From contig CAXULW010000019.1 of assembly GCA_964252015.1 (NCBI GenBank), forward strand, positions 7,070-71,069: a DNA stretch of 64,000 bases, read 5' to 3'. Positions 1 to 7,915 of the stretch are shown here, in pieces (positions within the stretch are counted from its first letter, which is position 1; every line of letters starts with the position of its first letter). This DNA is from CAXSBR01 sp964252015 (GTDB lineage: Bacteria; Actinomycetota; Actinomycetes; Mycobacteriales; Jatrophihabitantaceae). The translations under genes and the position numbers were made by a program. The notes beneath the pieces are model-generated. The model had not been told where the DNA came from and did no database searches. It saw only the letters and a program-made list of their open reading frames with translations.

Positions 1-1063
1 CCGGGCCGCCTGGACCACCCGGACCGCCCGGACCGCCCGGACCACGCTGGTCGGCACCCGTCCGGCTGGCTCGGCTGGCGCCGGGCTCGGGTTGGGTCCG
101 GCCGGCGCCGGCGACGTCCTCAGTCCGCGCCGCCGCCGGCCCCGGTCGCGGCGGGGCCACCTCGGGGCCGACGCGCGGGATGCGCAGACGCCGCGGCACC
201 GGCATCACCGGCAGCCGCAGCTCGCGGCGGACGTCGTGCAGCTCGGCCAGGAACGCGGCCGCGTTGGCTGGTCGCCGGGCCGGGTCACGGGCGGTCACCC
301 GGGCGATCAGCCGGTCCAGGACGGGGGACACCCCGCGTTGGAACGACGACGGCGGGGCAATGTCCTCGTGCACGTGGAGGTAGGCCACGGACATCGCGTC
401 CGGCCCGGAGTGCGGCTGCTGCCCCGTGAGCAGCTCGAACAGCACCACCCCGGCCGAGTACACGTCCGAGCGGGCGTCGGCGTTGCCGCGGCGGAACTGT
501 TCGGGCGAGCTGTAGGCCACCGTGCCCATCATCAGCCCGGTGCGGGTGGACGCGGCGTTCGTCTCCACCGCCCGGGCCAGCCCGAAGTCGGCCACCTTCA
601 CCAGGCCGTCGTCGGACAGCAGGATGTTCTCGGGTTTGACGTCGCGGTGCACCAGCCCGGCGCGGTGGGCGGCCGCTAGCGCGGCCAGCACCGGCTCCAT
701 GAGCGACACCGCTTCGCCCGGGGAGAGGGCACCACGTTCGCGGATGAGGTCGCGCAGCGTACGGCCGCGGACCAGTTCCATGACCAGGAAGACGCTGCCG
801 GCGTCGGCGCCCTGGTCGTAGACGGCCACCGCGTTGACGTGGGACAGCTTGGCCGCGCTGCGTGCCTCGCGGGCGAACCGGGCCAGGAACACCGGATCGC
901 GGGACAACGAGGGCGTCATGACCTTGACCGCAACCTCGCGGTCGAGTCGCTCGTCCACCGCGGCGTAGACGGTGGACATGCCGCCCACCGCGATCTGCGC
1001 CCGCATCCGGTAGCGGTTCTCCAGGACGCGGCCCAGGAGTGGGTCTGTCCCGGCCGGGTGCAC
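1..1063 (-). CDS. pknL: Serine/threonine protein kinase PknL-like, 3' end beyond window
   Basis: This is a Hanks-type Ser/Thr kinase; about 354 residues are visible before the gene runs off the left edge. Visible motifs are the Gly-rich loop GGMSTVY (27-33), Lys47 in AVKVM, HRDVKPEN (139-146), DFG (159-161) and SPEQ in the APE position. The whole domain resembles M. tuberculosis PknL, and the gene at 2106 encodes the Rv2175c-type protein that is a known PknL substrate, which supports the symbol. After about residue 270 the chain becomes Pro/Arg/Ala-rich, and the last visible residues are at least five Gly-Gly-Pro triplets. GTG at 1063 was chosen because the kinase domain starts about 17 residues later; no strong ribosome binding site is seen. 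Whether a transmembrane segment or sensor follows cannot be seen. Confidence 0.9.
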   Translation of the reverse strand, partial: MHPAGTDPLLGRVLENRYRMRAQIAVGGMSTVYAAVDERLDREVAVKVMTPSLSRDPVFLARFAREARSAAKLSHVNAVAVYDQGADAGSVFLVMELVRGRTLRDLIRERGALSPGEAVSLMEPVLAALAAAHRAGLVHRDVKPENILLSDDGLVKVADFGLARAVETNAASTRTGLMMGTVAYSSPEQFRRGNADARSDVYSAGVVLFELLTGQQPHSGPDAMSVAYLHVHEDIAPPSSFQRGVSPVLDRLIARVTARDPARRPANAAAFLAELHDVRRELRLPVMPVPRRLRIPRVGPEVAPPRPGPAAARTEDVAGAGRTQPEPGASRASRTGADQRGPGGPGGPGGPGGP

Positions 1064-1139
1064 GACGGCTGATTCTACGGCCGGGGCGGGGTCCAGACCT
1101 GGTCACGACACCCGGGGCGGTCTGCGTAGGCTGGCCCGG

Positions 1140-2024
1140 ATGGCGTCCACCGGGTCCTACGGCGATGCCGACAGCGACGCCGACGGCGAGCCCGAGGCCG
1201 ACCTCGAACCCGTGGCCGATCGGGTCGAGATCCTCGCGGACGCCGACCGTCCCGGCGGCTGGATGTTGCTATTGGAACGCATCCGGCAGTCCTACGTCGA
1301 CCTCGACGACCCGACCTATCTCGACTTCGAATACATGCGCTGGATGGCCCACGTGGTCGACGCCGCGCCCGAGGGTCCGCTGGCCGTCACCCATCTCGGC
1401 GGTGGCGCGGCCACCCTGGTGCGCTACATCGCCGCCACCCGGCCGGGCAGCAGCCAGATCGTGTGCGAGCCCGACGCCGAGCTGACCGAGTTCGTCCGGG
1501 CCAAGCTGCCGTTCCGCCGTGACGTGCGGGTGCGCATCCGGTCCATCGACGGGCGGGCCGGGATTGCGGCGCTCCGGGCCGCCAGCGCCGACATGGTCGT
1601 GCTGGACGCGTTCGCGGGCGGGCGGGTGCCGGCCGAGCTCGGGACGGCCGAGTTCGCGACCGAGGTGAACCGGGTGCTGCGTCTCGGCGGGCTGTTCGTG
1701 GCCAACATCGGCGACGGCGGGAACATGCGGTACGCGCGCCGTCTGGTGGCCGCGCTGGGCACGCGCCTGCCGCACGCGCTCCTGGTCACCGACAAATCCG
1801 TGCTCACCGGGCGGCGCTACGGCAACATCATGGTGGCCGCATCGGGCCGCCGGCTGCCGTTGGAACCAATCCGCCGCGGCCTGCTCGGAGAGCCGTTCCC
1901 GGTACAGGTCCTCACCGGCCGCGAGCTGTCCGGCTGGCTCGGCGGGGCCGCCCCGTTCACCGATGCGGACGCGCACCGCTCGCCGAGCCCGCCCGAGGAA
2001 ACGTGGCGCGTAGCCCCCGACTGA
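1140..2024 (+). CDS. Spermidine synthase-like SAM-dependent methyltransferase-fold protein
   Basis: The protein has 294 residues with a Rossmann methyltransferase fold of the spermine/spermidine synthase superfamily. Motif I is THLGGGAATLVRY, an acidic residue ends strand 2 (IVCEPDAEL), and MVVLDAFAGG fills the post-II position. The Asp-x-x-Asp-Pro signature of true aminopropyltransferases is not apparent, so polyamine synthesis should not be assumed. The first 35 residues are an Asp/Glu-rich tail with DADSDADGEPEAD repetition. It is divergent from the kinase (76 bp between starts) and sits between pknL and its usual partner gene. The true substrate is unknown. Confidence 0.75.
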   Translation: MASTGSYGDADSDADGEPEADLEPVADRVEILADADRPGGWMLLLERIRQSYVDLDDPTYLDFEYMRWMAHVVDAAPEGPLAVTHLGGGAATLVRYIAATRPGSSQIVCEPDAELTEFVRAKLPFRRDVRVRIRSIDGRAGIAALRAASADMVVLDAFAGGRVPAELGTAEFATEVNRVLRLGGLFVANIGDGGNMRYARRLVAALGTRLPHALLVTDKSVLTGRRYGNIMVAASGRRLPLEPIRRGLLGEPFPVQVLTGRELSGWLGGAAPFTDADAHRSPSPPEETWRVAPD

Positions 2025-2036
2025 CCCCATCCACCG

Positions 2037-2087
2037 CGAATCGGGTGCACAGAGGGACACCTGGTGTCCATGTATGCACCCGATTCG
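2037..2087. repeat. Palindromic intergenic element, copy 1
   Basis: This is a 51-bp near-perfect palindrome. The outer 13-bp arms match exactly (2037-2049 with 2075-2087), and an inner 7-bp stem (GGACACC, 2055-2061, with GGTGTCC, 2063-2069) closes on one base. It lies 12 bp after the methyltransferase stop and 18 bp before the Rv2175c-like start. A related element lies at 42693-42735. The two share GGGTGCA outer arms and the centre GGACRCCWGGTGTCC, so this looks like a dispersed element and not a chance hairpin. No T-tract follows it. Confidence 0.75.
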
Positions 2088-2105
2088 GGTTACTAGGCTG
2101 GTCGG

Positions 2106-2453
2106 GTGGACGTGACCGTGGACGAACTCGACCTACTGGCGTTGCCGGACGTGGCGGCGCGGCTCGACCTGCCGATCACGCGGGTGCACCAACTGATCCG
2201 CGACGGTGACGTGGTGGCCGTGTCCCGCCCGGATCAGCCGCGGGCGATTCCGGCCGCGTTCATCGGTGACGAGGGCCCGGTGAAGGGCCTGCCCGCCGTG
2301 ATCACCCTGCTCCGTGACGCGCGCTACCAGGACGAGGAGATCGTCGACTGGCTGTTCCGGGCCGACGAATCCCTGCCGGGAACGCCGATCCAGGCGTTAC
2401 GCGAAAACCGCGGCACCGAGATCAAACGCCGCGCCCAAGCGGCCGGATTCTGA
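2106..2453 (+). CDS. Rv2175c-family winged-helix DNA-binding protein (PknL substrate family)
   Basis: This 115-residue protein belongs to the Rv2175c family. It has an N-terminal winged helix-turn-helix (LPDVAARLDLPITRVHQLI, about residues 14-32) followed by the conserved IPAAFI, VKGLP and WLF stretches. In M. tuberculosis, Rv2175c binds DNA and is phosphorylated by PknL on Thr9 in an N-terminal extension. Here the GTG at 2106 is preceded by an in-frame TAG at 2094-2096, so that extension cannot exist; only Thr4 lies near the N-terminus. Phosphorylation by the neighbouring kinase is therefore an open question. Palindrome copy 1 ends 18 bp upstream of the start and could overlap the promoter. 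Confidence 0.85.
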   Translation: MDVTVDELDLLALPDVAARLDLPITRVHQLIRDGDVVAVSRPDQPRAIPAAFIGDEGPVKGLPAVITLLRDARYQDEEIVDWLFRADESLPGTPIQALRENRGTEIKRRAQAAGF

Positions 2454-2514
2454 TCCCGCTGAGGCGACTTCGGCGCAGGAACGCGCCACGACGGCAAGCG
2501 CGATTGTTCCGGTC

Positions 2515-2859
2515 GTGAGGCACCTGACCTATCTGGGCGTACTGGCCGCCTGCCTGATCGGGACCGCCCCGCTCGAATTGTTCCTGCACGCCCGGGTGTA
2601 CCGGCGCTGGCGGCGCGCCGTGCTGGCGATCGTGCCTGCGGTGGTGCTCTTCACGGTGTGGGACGTGGCCGCGATCCGGGCGCATTGGTGGCACTTCGAC
2701 CAGCGGTACATGTCCGGTGTGGTGCTGCCGGGCCGGCTCCCGCTGGAGGAGCTGCTGTTCTTCGTGGTCGTCCCGCTCTGCGCCATCCTCACCTTCGAGG
2801 CCGTGCGGTGCCTGCGCCCGGCCTGGTTCGTCGGCGACGAAACGTCCGAACGGTCATGA
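2515..2859 (+). CDS. crtYc: Lycopene cyclase domain protein, CrtYc-like subunit
   Basis: This small membrane protein (114 residues) carries one lycopene cyclase domain: about three hydrophobic segments, a conserved PLEE motif (RLPLEELLFFVVVP) and the HWWHFD region. Heterodimeric lycopene cyclases of Gram-positive bacteria consist of two such subunits that together cyclise the ends of lycopene, and the second subunit begins 28 bp downstream. GTG at 2515 starts the homologous sequence (RHLTYLGVL); an upstream in-frame ATG exists only as an overlap with the previous gene. The pair runs convergently with crtI. Whether the product is beta-, epsilon- or gamma-type ends cannot be told from sequence. 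Confidence 0.85.
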   Translation: MRHLTYLGVLAACLIGTAPLELFLHARVYRRWRRAVLAIVPAVVLFTVWDVAAIRAHWWHFDQRYMSGVVLPGRLPLEELLFFVVVPLCAILTFEAVRCLRPAWFVGDETSERS

Positions 2860-2887
2860 CGCCGCGATTCGTGACCGGGCCCGGGTC

Positions 2888-3187
2888 GTGAGTTACACCG
2901 AGGCCAGCGGGCTGGCGGTGGTGCTGGCCGTCGTCGCCGACCTGTGGATCCTGCGCACGGGGTTGGTGCGCCGGCGCGTGTTCTGGGTCAGCTACGCCAT
3001 CGTGGTCGCGTTCCAACTGGCGGTGAACGGTGTGCTGACCGGCCTGGACATCGTCCGCTACGACCCGCACCGGATCATCGGCTGGCGGATTGCCTGGGCG
3101 CCGGTGGAAGACCTGGGCTTCGGGTTCGCGCTAGTGCTGTGCGCGTTGACGACGTGGGTCTGGCTGGGCCGCCGCGGGATCGGCTGA
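2888..3187 (+). CDS. crtYd: Lycopene cyclase domain protein, CrtYd-like subunit
   Basis: This is the second lycopene cyclase subunit, 99 residues, with three hydrophobic segments and the paired motif WAPVEDLGFGFAL, which corresponds to PLEE in CrtYc. GTG at 2888 (GTGAGTTACACC) is the only start giving the normal family N-terminus. It is expected to act in the membrane as a heterodimer with the protein at 2515. Its stop lies 18 bp from the crtI stop on the opposite strand, with no clear terminator between them. Confidence 0.85.
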   Translation: MSYTEASGLAVVLAVVADLWILRTGLVRRRVFWVSYAIVVAFQLAVNGVLTGLDIVRYDPHRIIGWRIAWAPVEDLGFGFALVLCALTTWVWLGRRGIG

Positions 3188-3205
3188 GGCGGGATCGGCT
3201 GGAGA

Positions 3206-4807
3206 TCAGGACGCCGACGAGCGGGTGGCCGGTTCCCAGCTGCGGTGGGCCGCGGCCGGGCGCAGGGCCAGCGATCGGGCCGAGGGGGCCTTGACCGCCC
3301 GGCGGATCCGTTCGCGCTCGCGTCCGCCGGTGATGCGTTCGGCCGCGAGCCGCCCGCTGAGCAGCACCATCGGCACGCCCACGCCGGGTTGGGTGTTCGC
3401 GCCGCAGAAGACCAGGTTCTCCACCCGGCGGTCCAGGGTGGGCGGTCGGAACGGCCCGGTCTGGCTCAGCCGGTGGTTGGCCGAGAACGGGGTGCCACCG
3501 GCCAGCCCGTCGGCCAACCAGTCGGCCGGCGTGACCAGGTGCTCCACCTCGATCGCGTCGCCGAACCCGTCCAGACCGCGGGACTCCAGGGTGGCGACGA
3601 TGTGGTCGCGGTAGCGCGGACCCGTCTCGTCCCAGTCGATCCCGGCCCCGCTGACCGTGTTCGGCGCCGGGAACAACACGTGGTAGATCTGGCGGTCCTT
3701 GGGCGCCAGCCCGGGTTCGGTCGCGGTGGGGTTGCCGATCAGGAACGACGGATCGCTCATCACCCGGCCCTGGTCGATCACCTCGCGGAACGTCTCGCCC
3801 CAGGCCCGCCCGAAGTCGATGGTGTGGTGGGCCAACCCGTCGTACCGTGCGGACGACCCCACGTGCAGCACCACGCACGACGGCGAGTAGGTCAGCCGGG
3901 CCACCCGTTTCGGGGTGTATTCGACCGGCAGAAGCTGGTGGTATGCGGTCGGCAGGTCGGCGTTGACGACCACGGCGTCGGCCGGGAAGCGCTCCCCGTC
4001 AGCGGTGACGACGGCGCGGGCGCGGCCGCCGTTCACCTCGATGCGCGCGGCGGTCGTGCCGTAGCGGAACGTGACCCCGTGCCGCGCCGCCGCCCCGGCC
4101 AGGGCGTCGGCCACCGCGGACATCCCGCCCTTCGGGTAAAAGACGCCGGCCACGCTGTCCATGTAGGCGATGACCGCGTAGACGGCCAGGGCCCGGTCCG
4201 GGGCCATCCCGGCGTACATCGACTGGAACGAGAAGATCCGTCGTAGCCGCTCGTCGGTGAAGAAGCTGTCCACCTTGGGCCCGAGCCGGCGCAGGCCACC
4301 GAGGGCAGCCACCCGGGCCGCGGCCGGGCTGACCAGGTCGCGGGCGCGGTCCAGGTTGCGATCGATGAACGTGGGCAGCTCGGCCTCGTACAGCTCCCGC
4401 AGGAAGGTGACGAACCGGCGGTAGCCGTCCACGTCCGCGCCCGAGCCGACGGACGCGATCTGCTCGGCCATCGCGTCGGGGTCGGTGTGGACGTCGAGGT
4501 GGGAGCCGTCGGCGAAGCGGGCCCGGTAGGCCGGCGTGATCGGCACCAGGTCGAGCCACTGTCCGATGTCCTCGCCCACACAGGCCAGCGCGTCGGCGAT
4601 GAACTCTGGCATGGTCAGCACGGTCGGTCCCAGTTCGAACCGGTAACCGTCGCGATCCAGGCGGCTCGCCCGTCCACCGGGACGCGCTTCGCGTTCGAGC
4701 ACGGTCACCGACCGGCCGGCGCCGGCCAACCGCAAGGCCGCCGACAGCCCGCCCAGCCCGGCGCCGATGATCACGATCGACTCCGTCGGATCGGGCACGG
4801 TGCGCAT
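3206..4807 (-). CDS. crtI: Phytoene desaturase (CrtI family)
   Basis: This is a 533-residue FAD-dependent carotene desaturase that converts phytoene stepwise to lycopene or a related polyene. The N-terminus has the dinucleotide-binding motif VIIGAGLGGLSAALRL followed by LEREARPGGRA. The C-terminus has the family signature LVFCGANTQPGVGVPMVLLSG. ATG 4807 (MRTVPDPTE) was chosen over an ATG 17 codons upstream because the FAD motif should begin within about 15 residues. The diphosphate synthase gene lies 60 bp upstream on the same strand, so the two are probably co-transcribed, supplying precursor and desaturase. The last 50 residues are Arg/Ala-rich and not conserved. Confidence 0.92.
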   Translation of the reverse strand: MRTVPDPTESIVIIGAGLGGLSAALRLAGAGRSVTVLEREARPGGRASRLDRDGYRFELGPTVLTMPEFIADALACVGEDIGQWLDLVPITPAYRARFADGSHLDVHTDPDAMAEQIASVGSGADVDGYRRFVTFLRELYEAELPTFIDRNLDRARDLVSPAAARVAALGGLRRLGPKVDSFFTDERLRRIFSFQSMYAGMAPDRALAVYAVIAYMDSVAGVFYPKGGMSAVADALAGAAARHGVTFRYGTTAARIEVNGGRARAVVTADGERFPADAVVVNADLPTAYHQLLPVEYTPKRVARLTYSPSCVVLHVGSSARYDGLAHHTIDFGRAWGETFREVIDQGRVMSDPSFLIGNPTATEPGLAPKDRQIYHVLFPAPNTVSGAGIDWDETGPRYRDHIVATLESRGLDGFGDAIEVEHLVTPADWLADGLAGGTPFSANHRLSQTGPFRPPTLDRRVENLVFCGANTQPGVGVPMVLLSGRLAAERITGGRERERIRRAVKAPSARSLALRPAAAHRSWEPATRSSAS

Positions 4808-4867
4808 GATGGCGAATCTATCCGTCCGGCGCCCCCGGGCCGACGTGCGCTGAGACACCGCGGCCGG

Positions 4868-5974
4868 TCAGCGCGATCGATCGGTGGCGGCCCCGGCCAG
4901 GACGGCGAGGGCGGCCTTGGCGTCCGGACGGATGACCGCGTCGTCGAGAGCGGCCAGGGCCACCTCCGTGCGCTCGGCGATCATCCGTTCCACCTCGGCC
5001 AGCGCGCCGGTCTCGACGATGATCTCGCGCACCCGCGAGATGCCCTCCGGGCCGAGATCACCGTTGCCCAGGCCGGCGTCGAGCGTGGCCCGTCCGGCCG
5101 GATCGGCGTGGTCGTGGGCCAGCGCCACCAGGACGGTCCGCTTGCCCTCCCGTAGGTCGTCGCCGGCCGGTTTGCCGGTGTGGACCGGGTCGCCGAACAC
5201 GCCGAGGACGTCGTCGCGCAGCTGGAAGGCCTCGCCCAGCGGCACCCCGAATGCGGAGAGCGATTCCAACAGTTGCGTCGGTCCACCGCCGGCCGCCGCC
5301 CCGACGTGCAGAGGCCGCTCCACCGTGTACTTGCTCGACTTGAAGCGGGCCACCCGCAGCGCGGTCTCGACGGAATACCCGCCGCGGGCCTGCTCGAGCA
5401 CGTCCAGGTACTGCCCGGCCATCATCTCCGTGCACATCGCGTCGAACGCGGCCATCGCGCCGGCGCCGTGGCCGAGCTCGCGGGTCGCCGCGGACACCAT
5501 CGACCACGACCACGACAACAGCAGATCGCCGAGCAGGATCGCGGCCGCACTGCCGAACGTGTGCGGCTCGCTCGACCACCCGGCGTCACGGTGCACCGTG
5601 GCGAAGCGGGCGTGCGCGGCCGGCTGCCCGCGGCGGGTATCCGAGGCGTCGATCAGGTCGTCGTGGACGAGTGCGGCCGCGTGCAGCAGCTCCAATCCCG
5701 CCGCGGCGCGCACCAGCACGTCCTCGCCGTCGGCGGCGTCGTGGTGCACGCAGCGCCAGCCCCAGTAGGCGAAAACCGGTCGCATCCGCTTGCCGCCGGA
5801 CAGGACGAAATCCCGCGCGGCGGCCGTGACGGGAACGAGTTCGGGACCGGCGGCTTCGAGCCCGGCGGCGCTGCCGGCCAGGAACTCGGCCAGCGCCCGG
5901 TTGATGCGCGAGGTGACGGCCATCACGTCGGCGATCGTCACACCAACGTCCGGGCGGGAATGGCCGGAGGTCAC
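4868..5974 (-). CDS. idsA: Polyprenyl (probably geranylgeranyl) diphosphate synthase
   Basis: This is a trans-isoprenyl diphosphate synthase of 368 residues, similar to the mycobacterial IdsA2/GGPP synthases. The first Asp-rich motif is DDLID within LVHDDLIDASDTRRG; the second is DDVLG followed by VFGD, the form seen in actinobacterial GGPP synthases. Lys and Arg of GGKRMRP bind diphosphate. Its position next to crtI and the lycopene cyclases makes C20 diphosphate for carotenoids the probable product. The syntenic M. tuberculosis gene (Rv2173) also neighbours a MetF homologue. The start lies only 24 bp from the divergent metF start, so the two promoters overlap. Confidence 0.9.
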   Translation of the reverse strand: MTSGHSRPDVGVTIADVMAVTSRINRALAEFLAGSAAGLEAAGPELVPVTAAARDFVLSGGKRMRPVFAYWGWRCVHHDAADGEDVLVRAAAGLELLHAAALVHDDLIDASDTRRGQPAAHARFATVHRDAGWSSEPHTFGSAAAILLGDLLLSWSWSMVSAATRELGHGAGAMAAFDAMCTEMMAGQYLDVLEQARGGYSVETALRVARFKSSKYTVERPLHVGAAAGGGPTQLLESLSAFGVPLGEAFQLRDDVLGVFGDPVHTGKPAGDDLREGKRTVLVALAHDHADPAGRATLDAGLGNGDLGPEGISRVREIIVETGALAEVERMIAERTEVALAALDDAVIRPDAKAALAVLAGAATDRSR

Positions 5975-5998
5975 GTTTCGGACACTACGCTGTGGGGC

Positions 5999-6925
5999 AT
6001 GGCGCGGACCGTGGTCGAACAGCTACGCAGCGGAAACCCCACGTTTTCGTTCGAATTCATGCCGCCCAAGACCGACGAGGCCGAACGCCAGCTGTGGAAG
6101 GCGATTCGCGAGCTCGAGCCGCTCAACCCCTCCTTCGTCTCGGTGACCTACGGCGCCGGCGGCTCGACCCGGGAGCGGACCCTCGAGGTGACCGAACGGA
6201 TCGCCCAGGACACCACGCTGCTCCCGGTGGCGCACCTGACCGCGGTCAACCACTCCGTGGCCGAATTGCGGACCATCATCGGCAACCTGGCCGCGGCCGG
6301 GGTGGTGAACATGTTGGCCCTGCGCGGCGACCCGCCCGGCGGAGATCCGCTGGGGGAGTGGGTGACGCATCCGCAAGGTCTGCGGTACGCCTCGGACCTG
6401 GTGGAGTTGATCCGGCGCAGCGGTGACTTCTCGGTTGGGGTCGCGGCGTTTCCGTACAAGCACCCGCGGTCGGCGACGATCGAGGACGACACTCGGTTCT
6501 TCGTCGAGAAGTGCCGGGCGGGCGCGCAGTACGCGATTACGCAGATGTTCTTCGACGCCGACGACTACCTGCGGCTGCGCGATCGGGTCGCCGCTTCAGG
6601 CTGCGATACGCCCATTATTGCCGGTATCATGCCGGTGACCATTATCGGCACCCTGGCCCGTTCCGAGCAGCTTTCCGGGGCGCCGTTTCCTTCCGAGCTC
6701 GCGGCGAAGTTCGAGGCCGTGGCCGACGATGCGAAGGCCGTGCGCGCGTTGGGTATCGAGGAGACCACGAAGCTGGCCCGCCGCCTGCTCGACGAGGGCG
6801 TGCCCGGAATCCACTTCATCACCTTCAACTGGTCCAAGGCCACCCGCGAAGTGTGGGCCAACCTGGACCTGGCCGCCGTCCAGGCGCCGACCGACCTGAC
6901 CCTCGCGAGCAAAAGGTCGCCGTGA
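5999..6925 (+). CDS. metF: Methylenetetrahydrofolate reductase
   Basis: This 308-residue protein belongs to the MTHFR family, flavin TIM barrels that reduce 5,10-methylene- to 5-methyl-tetrahydrofolate for methionine synthesis. Visible family features are FSFEFMPPKT near the N-terminus (with the catalytic Glu), SVTYGAGGSTR, LALRGDPP, the AAFPYKHP segment and FFDADDY. ATG 5999 gives the standard N-terminus. It is the homologue of Rv2172c, which also sits beside a polyprenyl synthase gene, so the position is ancestral. Expression must start within the 24 bp shared with the divergent gene or inside that gene. Confidence 0.92.
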   Translation: MARTVVEQLRSGNPTFSFEFMPPKTDEAERQLWKAIRELEPLNPSFVSVTYGAGGSTRERTLEVTERIAQDTTLLPVAHLTAVNHSVAELRTIIGNLAAAGVVNMLALRGDPPGGDPLGEWVTHPQGLRYASDLVELIRRSGDFSVGVAAFPYKHPRSATIEDDTRFFVEKCRAGAQYAITQMFFDADDYLRLRDRVAASGCDTPIIAGIMPVTIIGTLARSEQLSGAPFPSELAAKFEAVADDAKAVRALGIEETTKLARRLLDEGVPGIHFITFNWSKATREVWANLDLAAVQAPTDLTLASKRSP

Positions 6926-6974
6926 CCCTCGACCTGATGAACCGCGACGAGCCGTTGTGGATTTCCCCGGCCCG

Positions 6975-7841
6975 ATGACCGGCTCCCGGTACGGCAACCC
7001 ACGGCGTCCCGTTGCGAAGAACATCAAGTCCTCAGTACAGGAAATGATCCGGGCCGCCCGCGGTCCCCGGTCCGCCACTCGCGCCCTTCCGGATTTCATG
7101 ATCATCGGTGCCCAGAAGGCCGGCACGACCTCGCTGTTCCAGTACCTCGAGGAGTGCCCGGATGTACGCGGGCCGTTGACCAAGGAACTGCACTACTACG
7201 ACCACAACGTCGACCGCGGGGAGCAGTGGTACCGCAGCAACTTCCCGATCCGTTCGGCGAGTGACGGATGGATCACCGGCGAGAGCTCGCCCTACTACAT
7301 GCTCCATCCGAGCGTGCCCCGGCGGTTGGTCGACCACCTGCCCGGCACCCGGTTGATCGCGCTGCTGCGGCATCCGGTCCAGCGGGCGTACTCCCATTTC
7401 AACCATTCCCGCGTGCTCGGCGGTGAACCCATCGACGACTTCCGGGCCGCGATGGCGGCGGAACCTGCGCGCACCGACGAAGCCTGGGCCCGCCTGGTCA
7501 AGACCGGTAAACGTGAGCCTGACGTGGAGTGGTTCAGCTACGCCCGCCGCAGCCATTACGCGCCGCAACTGCGCCGCTGGCTGGCCTGTTTCCCCCGGGA
7601 ATCACTGCTGATCATGACGGCGGAGGAGCTGTACCGGAACCCGCAGGGTGGGCTCAGCCGGGCCCGGGCCCACCTCGGACTGCCCCAGATAGACGTCACC
7701 GACCGCAACTTCCGCCCGCGCAATGCGCGCTCCTATATCCCGATCAGCGACCAGGTTCGCGTTGCGCTCGGCCGCGAGTTCGTCGACGACATGGCTGAGG
7801 TCGAGCAGCTCATGGGCCGTCCGACCGGCTGGGACCTGTAA
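6975..7841 (+). CDS. PAPS-dependent sulfotransferase
   Basis: This 288-residue cytosolic-type sulfotransferase resembles heparan-sulfate N-sulfotransferase domains. The 5'-phosphosulfate loop is GAQKAGTTSLFQYL and the 3'-phosphate binding stretch is RHPVQRAYSHFNH. TKELHYYD matches the substrate-side segment of the family. It would transfer sulfate from PAPS to a sugar, lipid or peptide hydroxyl or amine; the acceptor is unknown. ATG 6975 is used; GTG 6957 in the same frame would add six residues. The APS kinase at 15579, about 8 kb away, could supply PAPS. The start is 50 bp after metF, so read-through is possible. Confidence 0.85.
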   Translation: MTGSRYGNPRRPVAKNIKSSVQEMIRAARGPRSATRALPDFMIIGAQKAGTTSLFQYLEECPDVRGPLTKELHYYDHNVDRGEQWYRSNFPIRSASDGWITGESSPYYMLHPSVPRRLVDHLPGTRLIALLRHPVQRAYSHFNHSRVLGGEPIDDFRAAMAAEPARTDEAWARLVKTGKREPDVEWFSYARRSHYAPQLRRWLACFPRESLLIMTAEELYRNPQGGLSRARAHLGLPQIDVTDRNFRPRNARSYIPISDQVRVALGREFVDDMAEVEQLMGRPTGWDL

Positions 7842-7915
7842 GCCCGACCGGCATCGCGGAGCGGGGCCACGGGCTCGGTTGGAAGCGTCGCTTCACGGGC
7901 AAGCGTGGCGGCGGA

